NCBI GenBank assembly: GCA_001598975.1
Contig: BBXU01000611.1
Coordinates: forward strand, 1-50,096
DNA: 50,096 bases
Reading direction: 5' to 3'
From: Parachlorella kessleri
Lineage: Eukaryota; Chlorophyta; Trebouxiophyceae; Chlorellales; Chlorellaceae
The notes beneath the pieces were generated by a model. That model saw only the letters and a program-made list of their open reading frames with translations, did no database searches and had not been told where the DNA came from. The stretch's first letter is position 1; the number at the start of each line of letters is the position of its first letter. Below, one piece after another: positions 1 through 13,577 of this stretch. Position numbers and translations under genes: made by a program.

Positions 1-165
1 ACCACCCACCCACCCACCCACCCACCACACACACACACACACACGCGCATCACACACACACGCATCATAGACACCAAGCTCGAATACCTCAGTTCCCTAA
101 ACACCTATCCCGCTCTCTGTCCACCGCCCCTACCCCCCCCCCCCCCTCCCCCGGGGCAACAAGCC
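1..165. repeat. Simple-sequence tract inside intron at left edge
   Basis: A run of CCCA/ACC units (about 1-28) passes into a CA/CG dinucleotide tract (about 27-62), followed by an almost pure C run at 131-153. On the minus strand it lies downstream of an FtsH-like exon, so it is probably intron sequence. No coding signal is visible. Confidence 0.7.
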
Positions 166-174
166 TTTACCCAC

Positions 175-1264
175 CTGCTGCGCTGCCGCCACTCGCATCG
201 CCAGCCAGCCGACCGCCGGTAGCGGAGGAGTGCGGCCGCAGGTCAAAGAGAATCCTTGACGAGGAGGAGCCCTCCTCAAACCGCGCTGCCCGCACGTTGC
301 CGCTCTCCACCAGCCGCACAAACTCGGAGTAAACCACCTGCGGGGGCGAGCAAGGGAAGCCATGCAGTCTTTCAACCACATGTCACCTCCGCAATATCTA
401 CTTCTTGCATGTCATCACTCCTCACCAGCCTTGCTTGGTGAGCATACGCAAGTACTAGCAGCGGCGCTTGGGGCAGCCTCCTCAACCCACGGACCCTCCG
501 CCGCCCCTTTCTTCTGAAACGCCTAGCAGCTGAGCCATAAGACGGGCCCTGAACAAGGTTGCCTGGAAAGTACAAGACACTCTCACACGGAGCCTAAGGC
601 CCGTGAAGAGAAAGCCAACAGACTCCAAAGGAATACAGCAGGGAGGTAGCCCATGCCTCCTGTCCCTCACGAATGCGTGATGCCCCAACCGCTTCGCATG
701 GGAAATGGACAGCAAAGCTGTCCTGTGCATGCGTGCATCACAAACCGACAGGGTCGCACCTCCTGCGGCGGCGGAGGCGCCACCCTCCGGGCGTGCATGT
801 GCGCCCCAAGGCTTGCAAAGGCGCCCACCGCAAAAGCCAGTAGCAGCCCAGCAATCCGGCGAGCGTAGGGTGGGATGATGAGGGCACGCATCCAGGGAGG
901 AACCAGGGCTGCAGGAGCCACAGCCGAAAGTCATTCTTTTTCCATATCCCAGACTGGTCACACGTCCAGCGGGACCCCCTGCATGCTAGCACCAAGTCTG
1001 CTGCGCAGTTGAGACCCATCAAAAAGAGGGATTAAGTGCAGGGGCGACTAAAGCACCGCGCCTCCCACCGTCCTGCCCCAGAGCACCGACCTGCCAGCCT
1101 GCCTAGCACGTCCAGCGCTATGCGCTGCAGCGGGTGCAGGTTGTCTCGGCTGCGGCGCGACGGCGGCTCCAGCTGCTCAGTGTCGGAGCTGGATAGGAAC
1201 TCTGCTGGCCCCGGCGGCAGCTGCTCCTTGCTCTCCCCTGGTGCCATCCCTGGCTCAGCGTTGG

Positions 1265-1301
<37 letters not shown>

Positions 1302-1376
1302 CTCACCGCTGCTGCCCCTCAAGCTGCCGCTGCCACTATGGGTGCTGCTCCCTGGCATCGCGCTCAAGAACTTCAT
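175..1376 (-). CDS. FtsH-like membrane protein, 5' part only (cut by left edge)
   Basis: Three exons join in phase: 1376-1091, 908-760 and 337-175 (minus strand), ending at a GT donor, so the gene continues beyond the window. The first in-frame ATG is at 1376; an upstream exon cannot be excluded. The first exon encodes a Ser/Gly-rich stretch with a Ser homopolymer from a CTG/CAG repeat. The second carries one clear hydrophobic segment (IAGLLLAFAVGAF) after a Pro-rich turn. The third begins VVYSEFVRLVESGNVRAARF, which resembles the short region that follows the first membrane helix in FtsH AAA+ proteases (YSEF..VESG.V). FtsH proteins of plastids and mitochondria degrade membrane proteins, and inactive plastid FtsHi relatives exist. 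The ATPase and zinc-protease domains would lie to the left, so activity cannot be judged. The family call rests on this short match only. Confidence 0.45.
1267..1301. repeat. CTG/CAG trinucleotide repeat in coding exon
   Basis: About eleven consecutive CTG units on the plus strand, read as AGC (Ser) codons on the minus strand inside the first exon of the FtsH-like gene. Likely length-variable between strains. Confidence 0.8.
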
Positions 1377-3357
1377 GCGAGGTGCTGGCGGCTGCTGCTG
1401 CTGCTCCTCTCCCCTGCCAGGATGCCGCCATGCTTGGCCACCTTGCTTCCAGCCTGCCTGGGTCCGTAGCAGCGGCCTTGCGCCGCTCCTCCAGCTGCCC
1501 CTCGGAATGAAAAGGACATCGGGGGCTGCATGGCCTCCACCAGGTTGCCTGGACACCGGCTGGGACCACCCTGTCATGCGTCGTGCTGCCCAAGCCACGT
1601 AGCGGCCTTGTCTAGCACCCTTAACCGCGTTCACAGCACAGGGAGGCCTTGTGCGGCCCCTGGCGACCTCCTGGCACTGCATGGCGCAACTGAGACCCGA
1701 CTACCTCTGCAGCCGAGGTAGACAACAAAGTGCGCTTTGCAATGTTCAACCTTCTTGTAAGGTGACGCACGACGATTTACGCACGTTGAGTGCCTGGGCG
1801 CTGGCGCGGTGTGGTGGGTGGTCTTAGATGTGGCTGGCATTGGCAAACAGCGTTGGCAAGGATTGATGAGTCTAGGATTGGTTTGGTGTCTTGTAGATAT
1901 ACATACTATGCTCTTGGTCCTGGCCTGCTGAGCGCGAGCATACCCACCGTGCTGCACTGACCTCCCAGCACAACCTCTTCACCCTCAGTCTGTCTGAAAC
2001 CGAGAGGCTGCGTAGACTTTGCCAAGAGTGTGGCACATCAGCCTTGCTTACCCTGCCAGGGGTAATATACCTAGGGTAACCAAGGCACCGACCTTGGTTG
2101 GAGCGTGCTTGGGGTGTTGTCCTTCCCAGCGAGTGCAGTGATTTTGCAGGTGATTTTCACCGAGGGGTTGCACATCCTTGTGCTGCTGCAGGACTGTTGT
2201 CAGCTTAGATGCGACCTAGCGCAGCAACCGTTCCAAGTTGTTGACGGTGGCAGGGCCTGTGTAAGCAAGCAAGCAAGTAGCCGTGGTCGGATAGGGCTGT
2301 GCAAAGTATGTGTTGATGGCGCAGGTGGGGCAACTGCAGGACACTAACTAGTAGATGACCCAGGTCTAGGTGTAAGGAGCACGCTGGGTGCCTCATGTTA
2401 GCAACTGTGTCCGGGGTACCTAAAAAAGCGACGTGGGTTAGCAAGTGAGCAGCACAGCAGGGTAGAAATCTAGCCATGTCTTGATGCATTTGAAGATGTG
2501 AGGTCAGCATGGGCGCAGCTTGGGCCTTGGCAAAGGCCTTCCAGGCAACGGAGGGTTACAAGTTGCTGCGGCGGCTGCATTCCTCAAAGCTGCAGTACTC
2601 GAAGTTGCATTACTCAAAAAGTTTCCTGATTAACGGCTGTCCTAGCTGAGCCTGGGTTTTCCCTTGGGGACAGTCCACCGTGCAGTCCAGCAAGTAAGGA
2701 GCATACATATAAGGGGGCAATACACCCACGCACAGGCGCGCAGAGTGAGGAAAGAAAGGTAACAGAGGGCCTCACCAGCAGACTAGCAGCTGCCTTAGGT
2801 CCCTTAGTTGTATATGGCAGCAAGGCGTACTAACAGTCTGAGGGCCCACAACACACCTTGCCAAAACCAGCTCAACCACTTGCACGGGTACGAGGGTAGG
2901 ATGAAAAACCACAGCATTCATTGTAGCCAGTTTCGATCGCTGTTTCTTGCGGAGATTAGTGCTGACAAGAGCCATTCATAACCCCTTTTTCAGAGCTGCA
3001 ATGCATCAAAACCAAGGTCCAGCGGCAAGTTCCCAAAACCCAAACTTGCACTAAAAGACAGTGCCCAGCTCAGCACACTCAATATCATAGCCGTGCCGGC
3101 AGCTTAGCATGAGTAATACTTCTATGCTAGTTTCCTCCTTCACTAAAAGGTTAAAAGCTCCCTGCAGGATGCACAGCAGCTCCACAGGGAGGCAGATGGT
3201 AGCCTGGCTGTTGGCGAGGCGCTGCCCCTACAGCCTGCCTGCTCCCATTGGTTGTGCGTGCCACCATTGGGTTGGACGACCTGCCCGAGCAGCGTTGGCC
3301 CCATCACGTTGCATGCTGGCCGTGCTAGGGACGCCTCGCCCAGTGTCTTGTCGCGCA
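1377..3357. other. Intergenic stretch between the FtsH-like gene and fabG
   Basis: Both flanking genes read leftwards. The right part should hold the fabG 3' untranslated region, with a TGTAA at 2560-2556, and the left part the 5' region of the FtsH-like gene. I see no reading frame with domain-like sequence or a splice-consistent exon chain on either strand, and no tRNA. Confidence 0.5.
2556..2560 (-). promoter_or_regulatory. Candidate TGTAA poly(A) signal for fabG
   Basis: TTACA on the plus strand, hence TGTAA on the minus strand, about 800 bases past the fabG stop and the only such motif I found between 2556 and that stop. Green algae commonly use TGTAA shortly before cleavage. Confidence 0.4.
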
Positions 3358-6709
<3,352 letters not shown>

Positions 6710-7696
6710 CGGACAAGGGTTTGAAGGTAAATAGGTGCCAGAGAGGGTTTGATCTGCAAGTAACGGCTATGGGTTTGAGCCTGGCTGCTGCTGGCTTCGG
6801 GTTGCTTGACGGAGGGGCCTCGTGCCCTCCCGCCGCAGTACCGGGCGCCAGTGGGCTTGTGTGCACAAGGCGCCAAGACAAGGGCGCCGACCAGATGACA
6901 GCTGTTATGGCAAGGTAAGTGCGGCAGAGGCTCGATCATGTGATCTTTAGCAAACAGCAAGACATCTCACGTGGTGTCACTGCATCAAACCAGGAAATAC
7001 AGGACAAGGAGCTGCAGAAGGGTTAAACCCTTCGCTGCTGCTGTGGGGCCAGAGCCTGCACTGCTTAAAGAGTCGGTGGCCACTGATAAGGTTACTCTAT
7101 GTTAGCCTGGCCGTCCCTTAGGAATCACCCCCAACAATGCAGCCGCAATTGTGATGGGTTATCACCAACCCAGTGGCAGTGCTCATAAGCAATAGATGAG
7201 AGTGCAGGAGGACACCAAGGATGCCCACGTGATGCAAAAGTGGGCGGCCTGGTCAGCGCCGCGCTTTGTTAAGGCACCACCATCATGTTCTAAGGGAGGC
7301 TTATCAAGTCCAAGTCCCAAGAGCAGTGGTGAGACTGTGCCCCTAGCCCAGAGACCACAACCAGGCACAGCTGCAGAGTTGCAAAACCACAAACATCAAG
7401 CGTCTGACTGCCTTGGGCTGGCAAGCGGCTAGCAACCTTTCAGTAGACAGAGCTGCAAAGCACCACTCGTCTGCTCATCCCACATGTCGTGGAGTACGCT
7501 GGACAAATCACAGGTAATTGGTCTGCCCCCGAGTAACACTGGTAGGTGCCAACCAGGGTTACAGGTACACGCATTGTAAACTCAAACCCCTCCGAGACGC
7601 ACCATCGGTACCCTTCAAGCGGCAAGTAACGAAAGCGGGGAGATCCCTTTCCCAACCCAGTGGCAGGTGTTGGCCTACTCCATACTATCGGTCCCA
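6710..7696. other. Upstream region of fabG, no gene seen
   Basis: This is the left part of the divergent space between fabG (reading left) and NASP (reading right). It should contain the fabG 5' leader and promoter. No domain-like translation, exon chain or RNA gene was recognised. Confidence 0.45.
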
Positions 7697-8065
7697 CAGC
7701 TGGCGATTCTGCTGGTCGACCATGGCTCGCGTAGCGGACTACACACATCCAAACCCATGCTGCAAGCGCACCAAGTTGTGATACTAGAGACCACAGGACG
7801 ACTTCCACCATCGACAAGACCACCGCGCTTGCTTGATACATGCTAGGCACCGACTTTGTGACAGGCCTGCCAACCACTCCACAAGGCTGGAACGCCATCC
7901 TCACAATGATGCCATTTCACCAAGATGATCCACTTTGCACCCTTCAAGTCGGATCATAGGCCACTGGACGTGGCTTAAGCAATACCGGCCTGGGTGTAAC
8001 ACCTGTACGGCTACCCCAGGGGTGCTGGTCTCTGACAGGGGCTGTGCCTTCAGGGAAGGCAGAGT
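7697..8065 (+). pseudogene. Ty3/gypsy integrase fragment, plus-strand arm
   Basis: Translation in shifting frames shows pieces of a retrotransposon integrase. At about 7700-7776 is RFCWSTMARVADYT followed by NPCCKRTK, resembling the end of the zinc-binding region (YWP.M..DV..Y...C..C.RTK). At 7846-7905 is DFVTGLPTTPQGWNAIL, the start of the catalytic core. HFTKMIHFAPFKSDHRPLDVA follows in another frame, then VLVSDRGCAF at about 8020-8050, the region of the second catalytic Asp. Stops and frameshifts break it, so it is a dead fragment. It faces a minus-strand copy (8070-8285), making an inverted repeat. Confidence 0.75.
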
Positions 8066-8069
8066 CCCT

Positions 8070-8285
8070 CTCAGCACCCAGCACGCTAGGGTAGCCGTAC
8101 ATACGGAACACCCAGGCAAATAGTGCCCTAGCCACGTACAGTGGCCTGTAGTCCGACTTGCAGAGTGCGATACGAACCATCTTGGTGAAATGGCATGTCA
8201 AAATGAGGATGGCGTCCCAGCCTCGTGGAGTGGCTGGCAGGTCTGTTACAAAGTCAATGCTGTGGAGATATAGGGCATGCATGCG
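8070..8285 (-). pseudogene. Ty3/gypsy integrase fragment, minus-strand arm
   Basis: Reading leftwards from 8261, the translation gives SIDFVTDLPATPRGWDAIL, then HFTKMVRIALCKSDYRPLYV, RALFAWVFRMYGYPSVL and DSAFPEG, matching the gypsy-type integrase core from the first Asp region to the second. In place of VSDR it reads GAER. It is similar to, but diverged from, the plus-strand fragment to its left; the two meet tail to tail near 8065. No reverse transcriptase, protease or LTR was found nearby. Confidence 0.8.
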
Positions 8286-8477
8286 GGCACTTCAGTCTAC
8301 TTGTCCGCACATCCTGCATCCTCCATCAGCCGATGTGGCAGCGGGAAGCTACCTTTCAAAGCCAAGTCTAGTCACACCTCAAACACGGTTCCTGCGAACA
8401 AAAGGATTTGTCGCTTATCTCTTGGCAGCCAAGCATACAAAGCGATCGTAAGTGATCCCGACCCACTCCTTCCTGTC

Positions 8478-11400
8478 ATGGACGGCCAGGCTGGTCCTTC
8501 GGGAGCTCCTGGGCAGCCTCAGGACCCAGCTGCATTGGCAGAGGCCGACGCCAAGTTCGAGGAGGGCGTGAAGTGCATCAAGGTTGCTGGCTACCGAGCT
8601 TTGTGGGCTTGCGCCTTTCCCACTGTAGATGTCCCCTTGACTTGCCAAACGACGCCACTCGGGACGCATCGTTGTGCTATGATGGCGTTTCATAGGAAAG
8701 CTGGCCTGTCCTGCTGTCGAGCTTAGCTGCCACGAGAGTGCCATTGGTGGGATGCCTATGCTGCCCGCTCCACGCCCGCCAATACGACCCCTGCCACTGC
8801 AGGAGAACGACCTGGAGCGTGCAGTTGCGCTTTTCGCCGAGGTGCTGAAAGTGCGCACAGCCAACTATGGGGAGCTGGCTGCCGAGTGTGCCAGCTCTTA
8901 CTACCGGTATGGATCGGCACTACTATACCAGGTGGGTGAGTGGATCCTGTATGGGAGCCTGTACAGCTATGAATCGCTCATGCAGCAAAACCAATACAAG
9001 CTGCACGGCTTGAAGGCAGGGATGCACTGTTCGCGGCAGCAAGCTCCCATACTTCCCCTGGCGTTTGTTTTTGAAGAACTCGGCATTCACTTGACTTGCC
9101 CTCCACTGGTATTTGGGCGTCCTCCTCTCTAGCCTCAAAGTATGTAGTGTGCGATGTGCAGGCGCAGGAGAGCACAGATGTGCTAGGTGCCCAGCTGGGC
9201 GGAGGTGCCAGCGATGCTGAGGGGGGGGAGTCAGGTAAGCAGGACGGTCATGCCACCATGGAATGCCCACAGAATTTCTAAAAAAAGGCTGTTGCAAACT
9301 TCACAATAAGCCCCCTGGGAGGTGCACAGTGTAGGGGTACGGGTGTGGTTCTGGATTTGTTCTTAGCAGGGCACCTGGTGTGAGCTCGTGAGCCATTTGC
9401 TCGCCACACACAGTACCGGCAAGCAAAGACCGGGAAGTTGCTGCTGCCTTGCTGGCACCGTCGCAAGTGCAACCTGCTCTGCCTCTTTGCAGATGGCAAG
9501 GAAAACGAGGAGACTCGACCGGCCTCTGGTTTACAAAGTGGCAACGCAGCCGAGCCATCTGCTGGGACTGATGACAAGGGCAAGGCGCCCGCGCAGGAGC
9601 TTGATGAGGAGGGGGGCGATGGCGAGGAAGACGGAGGTACGAGAGTGCACCTGGTTTCGCCATTCCTACTGTGTCCTCCCTTTTTAACAAGGTGGCAGGT
9701 AAGAGGTCCCACTTCTGCACAACAGGTATTCCGGAGGGAGAGATCAGCGCCACCTGTTGCCTAGTCACCTACGGTATGCCTGCCCCTCCCATGTGCAGGG
9801 GAGGATGGCGACGGTGCTGCCGAGAGTGACTTGCAGCTGGCCTGGGAGAACCTGGAGGCAGCCAAGGCCATCTGGGCGCAGCAGCCAGAGCAGCACGCGC
9901 TGCAGCTGGCAGGTGGGTGGGGGGCGCCAGAACAATGGAGTGACCGCACCCGGGTTCTGGCTTGTTCAGCATCCAAATCGGTGCTCTACTGGCGGTCCTT
10001 CGTAGCAGCGCCAAGCTAGCAGGGAGCGGGGGCGTTACCTTGAAGCCAATGTCAGACAAGCAGTGCCAGGGCAACAGTTTGCAGCTGTTAGGGAGGGCTG
10101 CCAGTTCCCAGGTTAGGGAGTGTGGATGCGTATCCTGCTAGCGGCATGAAAGCCGTGATCTGGAAACTTAAAATGGACATTGAACTGTGTATGTTCTCCC
10201 CACTCCTGCCGGTGCAGATGTCCATCTGCTGCTGGGCGACATTGGCTGCGAGAACGAGACCTTTGAGGATGCCCTGGCCGACTTTGACCAGTCGCTACAC
10301 TTCCTGCATAAGGCCACGCAGCTGGAGGCGAGTGTGTGGGGGCACTGTGCATATCTGACTGCCTGTGCAAGGTCACTGCCGGGGACATGGCACCTCTCAT
10401 ATACAATGCGGCCTTGGGAGGGGTGCTGGCACGAGAGAGAGCTAGGCGGTAGCAGCTTATGTTGCCCCATCCCTGTCCAGATCTTCCCACCTGTTAGCCA
10501 GCTCCCAGGGTGCAATGTCTCACCATGCTCCGATGTGCATGGGCATTGGCCGCCAGAGGCAGAGGTGCACATGGGCGCAACGCAAGGCACCATGTCTGGG
10601 AGGCACACAGGGTATATGTGCCCAACGAAGTGGAAGTGGCGACCCCGCTTCTGCTTGCCTGCTCTCCGCCTTGCAAGGCAGCGGCTGGTGGACACTAGTA
10701 GTAGTTGTAATACAAGCCATGCACGACCCTTCTGTTAGCATCCTCCCTACCATGCACACTGCGAGCTGCCCTGCATAAAGGAAAGCACGGACGCTGACAC
10801 ACGGTTTGAAGGTCACGCTTCTCCTGCTTTGCAGGACAGCAGCCGGCGCGTGGCGGAGGTGCAGTACAAGCGGTGCATGGCCCTGCAGTTCCTGGACCGG
10901 CACCCAGAAGCCCTGGAAGCAGTCAAGGCGGCGGTGGCGGGGCTGGGGGCGCGGTCAGCGCGGCTCCAGGAGCGACTCGTGGCTGAGGCGGATGATGAGG
11001 TGCGCATGCAGGATTTTGGGGGTCAGAGGTGGAAGTAGCGTAGCTGGATTGGGATGTGGGTGTGTATGAGTGGAGGGGTGGAGGGGGCGCAGGCCTTCAG
11101 GCGCACTGACACGGCTTGAGTCGGAACTAGGGGCAGCCGGTGTTAAAGGGTTAGCAGCAGAGCATCAACCCCTGTCATTGCCTGCAAAACGAAAAGAGCT
11201 GCGGATAGCAGCCCTGTCTGCGCTTTGTGACAGAGGTGGATAGCCCAAGCTTCCCCACTATCAAATGTGATGCAGGCAGCCAAGCTGATGGCTCAAGAGA
11301 TAGAGGACATTGCTGCTATCCAGTCTGAGCTGTCCGACAAGGTTGAGGAGCTGCAGGACGTGCTAGAGCAGCACATGACCACCAAGAACGCTCTGCAGGT

Positions 11401-12916
11401 AGTCTGCCACAATTGCTGCCAGTGGGAATCAGCAATGGGGTAACACTTTGCTGCGGTGGGAAGGCAGGCTGGTGTGACGGTTTGAGTACGCTTCCTCCAG
11501 CGCTACAGATCCATTGTGCACTGTGGCATGGGCCCCGCAGGCAGTAGGTAGTACCTAGGCAGGAGGTAGTGTCTAGGCTAGATATGTGTAAACCTTACTG
11601 CGAGCTTTCTTACCTCCTTGCAGAGCGCCATGGCCACCCTAACCAAGCTAGAGCAGCAGAAGCCAGGGGCCGGGACAGCAGGCACAGCAGGGGGCCATCT
11701 GGCACCCTCAGCAGCAGCAGCAGCAGCAGCAGGTCCGGTGGAACAGGCCGGCTTTGACAAGCCTTCTTTGGTGGCCGGCGGTGGGGAAGGCATTCCTGGC
11801 CCGGCGGCAGGGAGCGGTACTGCGGCTGCTGGGCCTGCTGCTGGAGAGGCTGCTGCACCCGTCAGGGACTTGGGAGTGGTGGGGCGCGGCACCAAGCGGC
11901 TTAACCTGGCGCCGGTGCAGGTGGGTGGTTGGGTGCAGAGCGCTACTGTGCAAGCACATTGGAGCCAGGTGAAATGTCTACCTAGCCAAGGTGGTGGGTG
12001 TGGTCTTAGAGTCGGTGGGATGGGTGGCTGGGTGGCTTTGGGGTGCACGGCAAATCCATGACCTTCTGCAAGGCAAAGTTACCTGCCAAGGCTGCACTGC
12101 CGCCTTTTGTGTTGACATACCCGGGTGCGCAACATGTCTCTTATAAATATGTCAGCCATAAGGCCAGCGGAGTGAGCAGTCCAACGGTAGAGGAAGAGGT
12201 GTAGCCAGGTGGTTTATGGGCATAAAAGCTCCTGGCCATGTGTGTAAAACCCACTCTTACTGGGAGCAGGACAGGCACTGTCGAGGCATTGCTGGAGATC
12301 TGGAGCTGCCTGCGTGCCGGCAGCCCATGGACCTGCCAAATGCTAACTAGCAAGGAAGGCTGCACCTGCGCCTGGCTGTTGTAGGTCAATGCCAACGCTG
12401 CTGCAGCCCAAGAGGCACCTGTTGCAAAGAAGAAGCGGTCCTTGGAAGATCTCATGGGTGAGGCGCTTAAAAGAGGGCTGCCTTGGTTCTCATGCATGCT
12501 GCTTCATGACCGGTCTTGAAGCCTGGCCAACTGGGAGGACGTTATGTAAGCCTGGACCAGTAAGTGACATCCTGGGGTTGGGCTGACAACCAGGGATGAC
12601 AAGCCAGTTAGTCGGAGGGGTGTGATAGGCTAGCAGGCTATTTGGAGCCCAATTTCATCACCTGCCCGTAGCTGGCAGCTCATCAAGAGAACCCTTGCCC
12701 AAACTTGTTATACAGTCTTTATATGGCTTGCTTACAGGCGGCGACGTCGGGAAGGAGGGCGAGACAACCATTGGCTTTGGAGCTGCACCTGCGACGGCTG
12801 CTCAGACAGTGCCCGCAGCAGCAGCAGCAGCAGCAGCGGGCTTGCCTGCTTTCCTTCAGCCGACTGCCGTCAAGGCAGTGTATGGCGAGAAGAAGGAGGC
12901 AGCCACTGGGCAGTAG
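8478..12916 (+). CDS. NASP: NASP-type histone H3/H4 chaperone (SHNi-TPR protein)
   Basis: Nuclear chaperone that holds H3-H4 and supplies them for chromatin assembly. Eleven exons join in phase to 503 aa: 8478-8582, 8803-8931, 9162-9234, 9493-9636, 9799-9912, 10218-10327, 10835-10999, 11276-11398, 11624-11920, 12385-12457, 12738-12916 (TAG). Residues 20-80 form a first TPR (KFEEGVKCIK ... YYRYGSALLYQ). An acidic Glu/Asp-rich insert (about 85-165) interrupts the second TPR, which resumes at LQLAWENLEAAKAIW, as in the NASP/Sim3/Hif1 family. Further TPRs follow (LLLGDIGCENETFEDAL; VAEVQYKRCMALQFL), then a coiled coil (282-321), an Ala/Gly-rich tail and a basic patch AKKKRS near 435 that may be a nuclear localisation signal. 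The sixth intron starts with GC (10328), which the frame requires. WEE1 follows 661 bases downstream in the same direction. Confidence 0.9.
12817..12838 (+). repeat. GCA repeat encoding an Ala run in NASP
   Basis: Consecutive GCA codons in the last NASP exon encode an uninterrupted Ala stretch in the disordered C-terminal tail. Confidence 0.7.
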
Positions 12917-13577
12917 GCAGCCTTGCGAGGACGGTCACAGGGCACCGTGCAGTTGCAATACGGGTGTTGCTGATTGAGAGCTGTTCTGAGTGCGAAATAC
13001 AGAGGTGCCAGGGTCCTGAGGGAGTGCGCTTGTATTGCACAGCTAAGGCGAAGAGGGTGCCTTGTGATGTGAGAGGGTAAACACAATGTCTCCCGTTGCG
13101 TGGGTGCGGCTTGCCTCACAGCACGCCTACGAGGTCACCCTTGCTAGGAACCCAAACAGCTCAGCTGGCAGAGGCTGGTGGGAGCCCTTGACAGGTTGTC
13201 AATGGTGGTTCCATCGGTGGTACAAAAGTATATTTTGTCCGAAGTCTTCAAGCCTCAAGACTAGCAGTGGCCAGATTTCTGATTCACCAGCCAGCCAGCG
13301 ACAGCTGCAACTTGGGGCTTCTGCCCAGATTCTTAGCAGCTGCGACGCCTGCTGGGCAGAGAGCATAATTTTGCTCCGGCTGTCAGACTATTTCGTGTCT
13401 TACGCGTACGTCTCGCTTGTATCTTTTTGAGTAGATTATTTCTTCAGGTAGGTCTCCCTGTCTGCGTGGTATATCTATTTGTAAACCAGCTAACGGCCTC
13501 GCGGGCCACACACCGTGGCAAGGCGTCTCGCAGCCAGCACACCCATTCGGAGGGCTGCGATCAGTAGCTAAGAGGTC
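12917..13577. other. NASP 3' region and WEE1 leader
   Basis: Non-coding by my reading. A TGTAA at 13480-13484, the only one seen here, would give NASP a 3' untranslated region of about 560 bases and leave less than 100 bases before the WEE1 ATG, so the WEE1 promoter may overlap the NASP transcript end. Confidence 0.5.
13480..13484 (+). promoter_or_regulatory. Candidate TGTAA poly(A) signal for NASP
   Basis: TGTAA within TTTGTAAACC, about 565 bases after the NASP stop and 94 bases before the WEE1 start codon. Confidence 0.5.
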
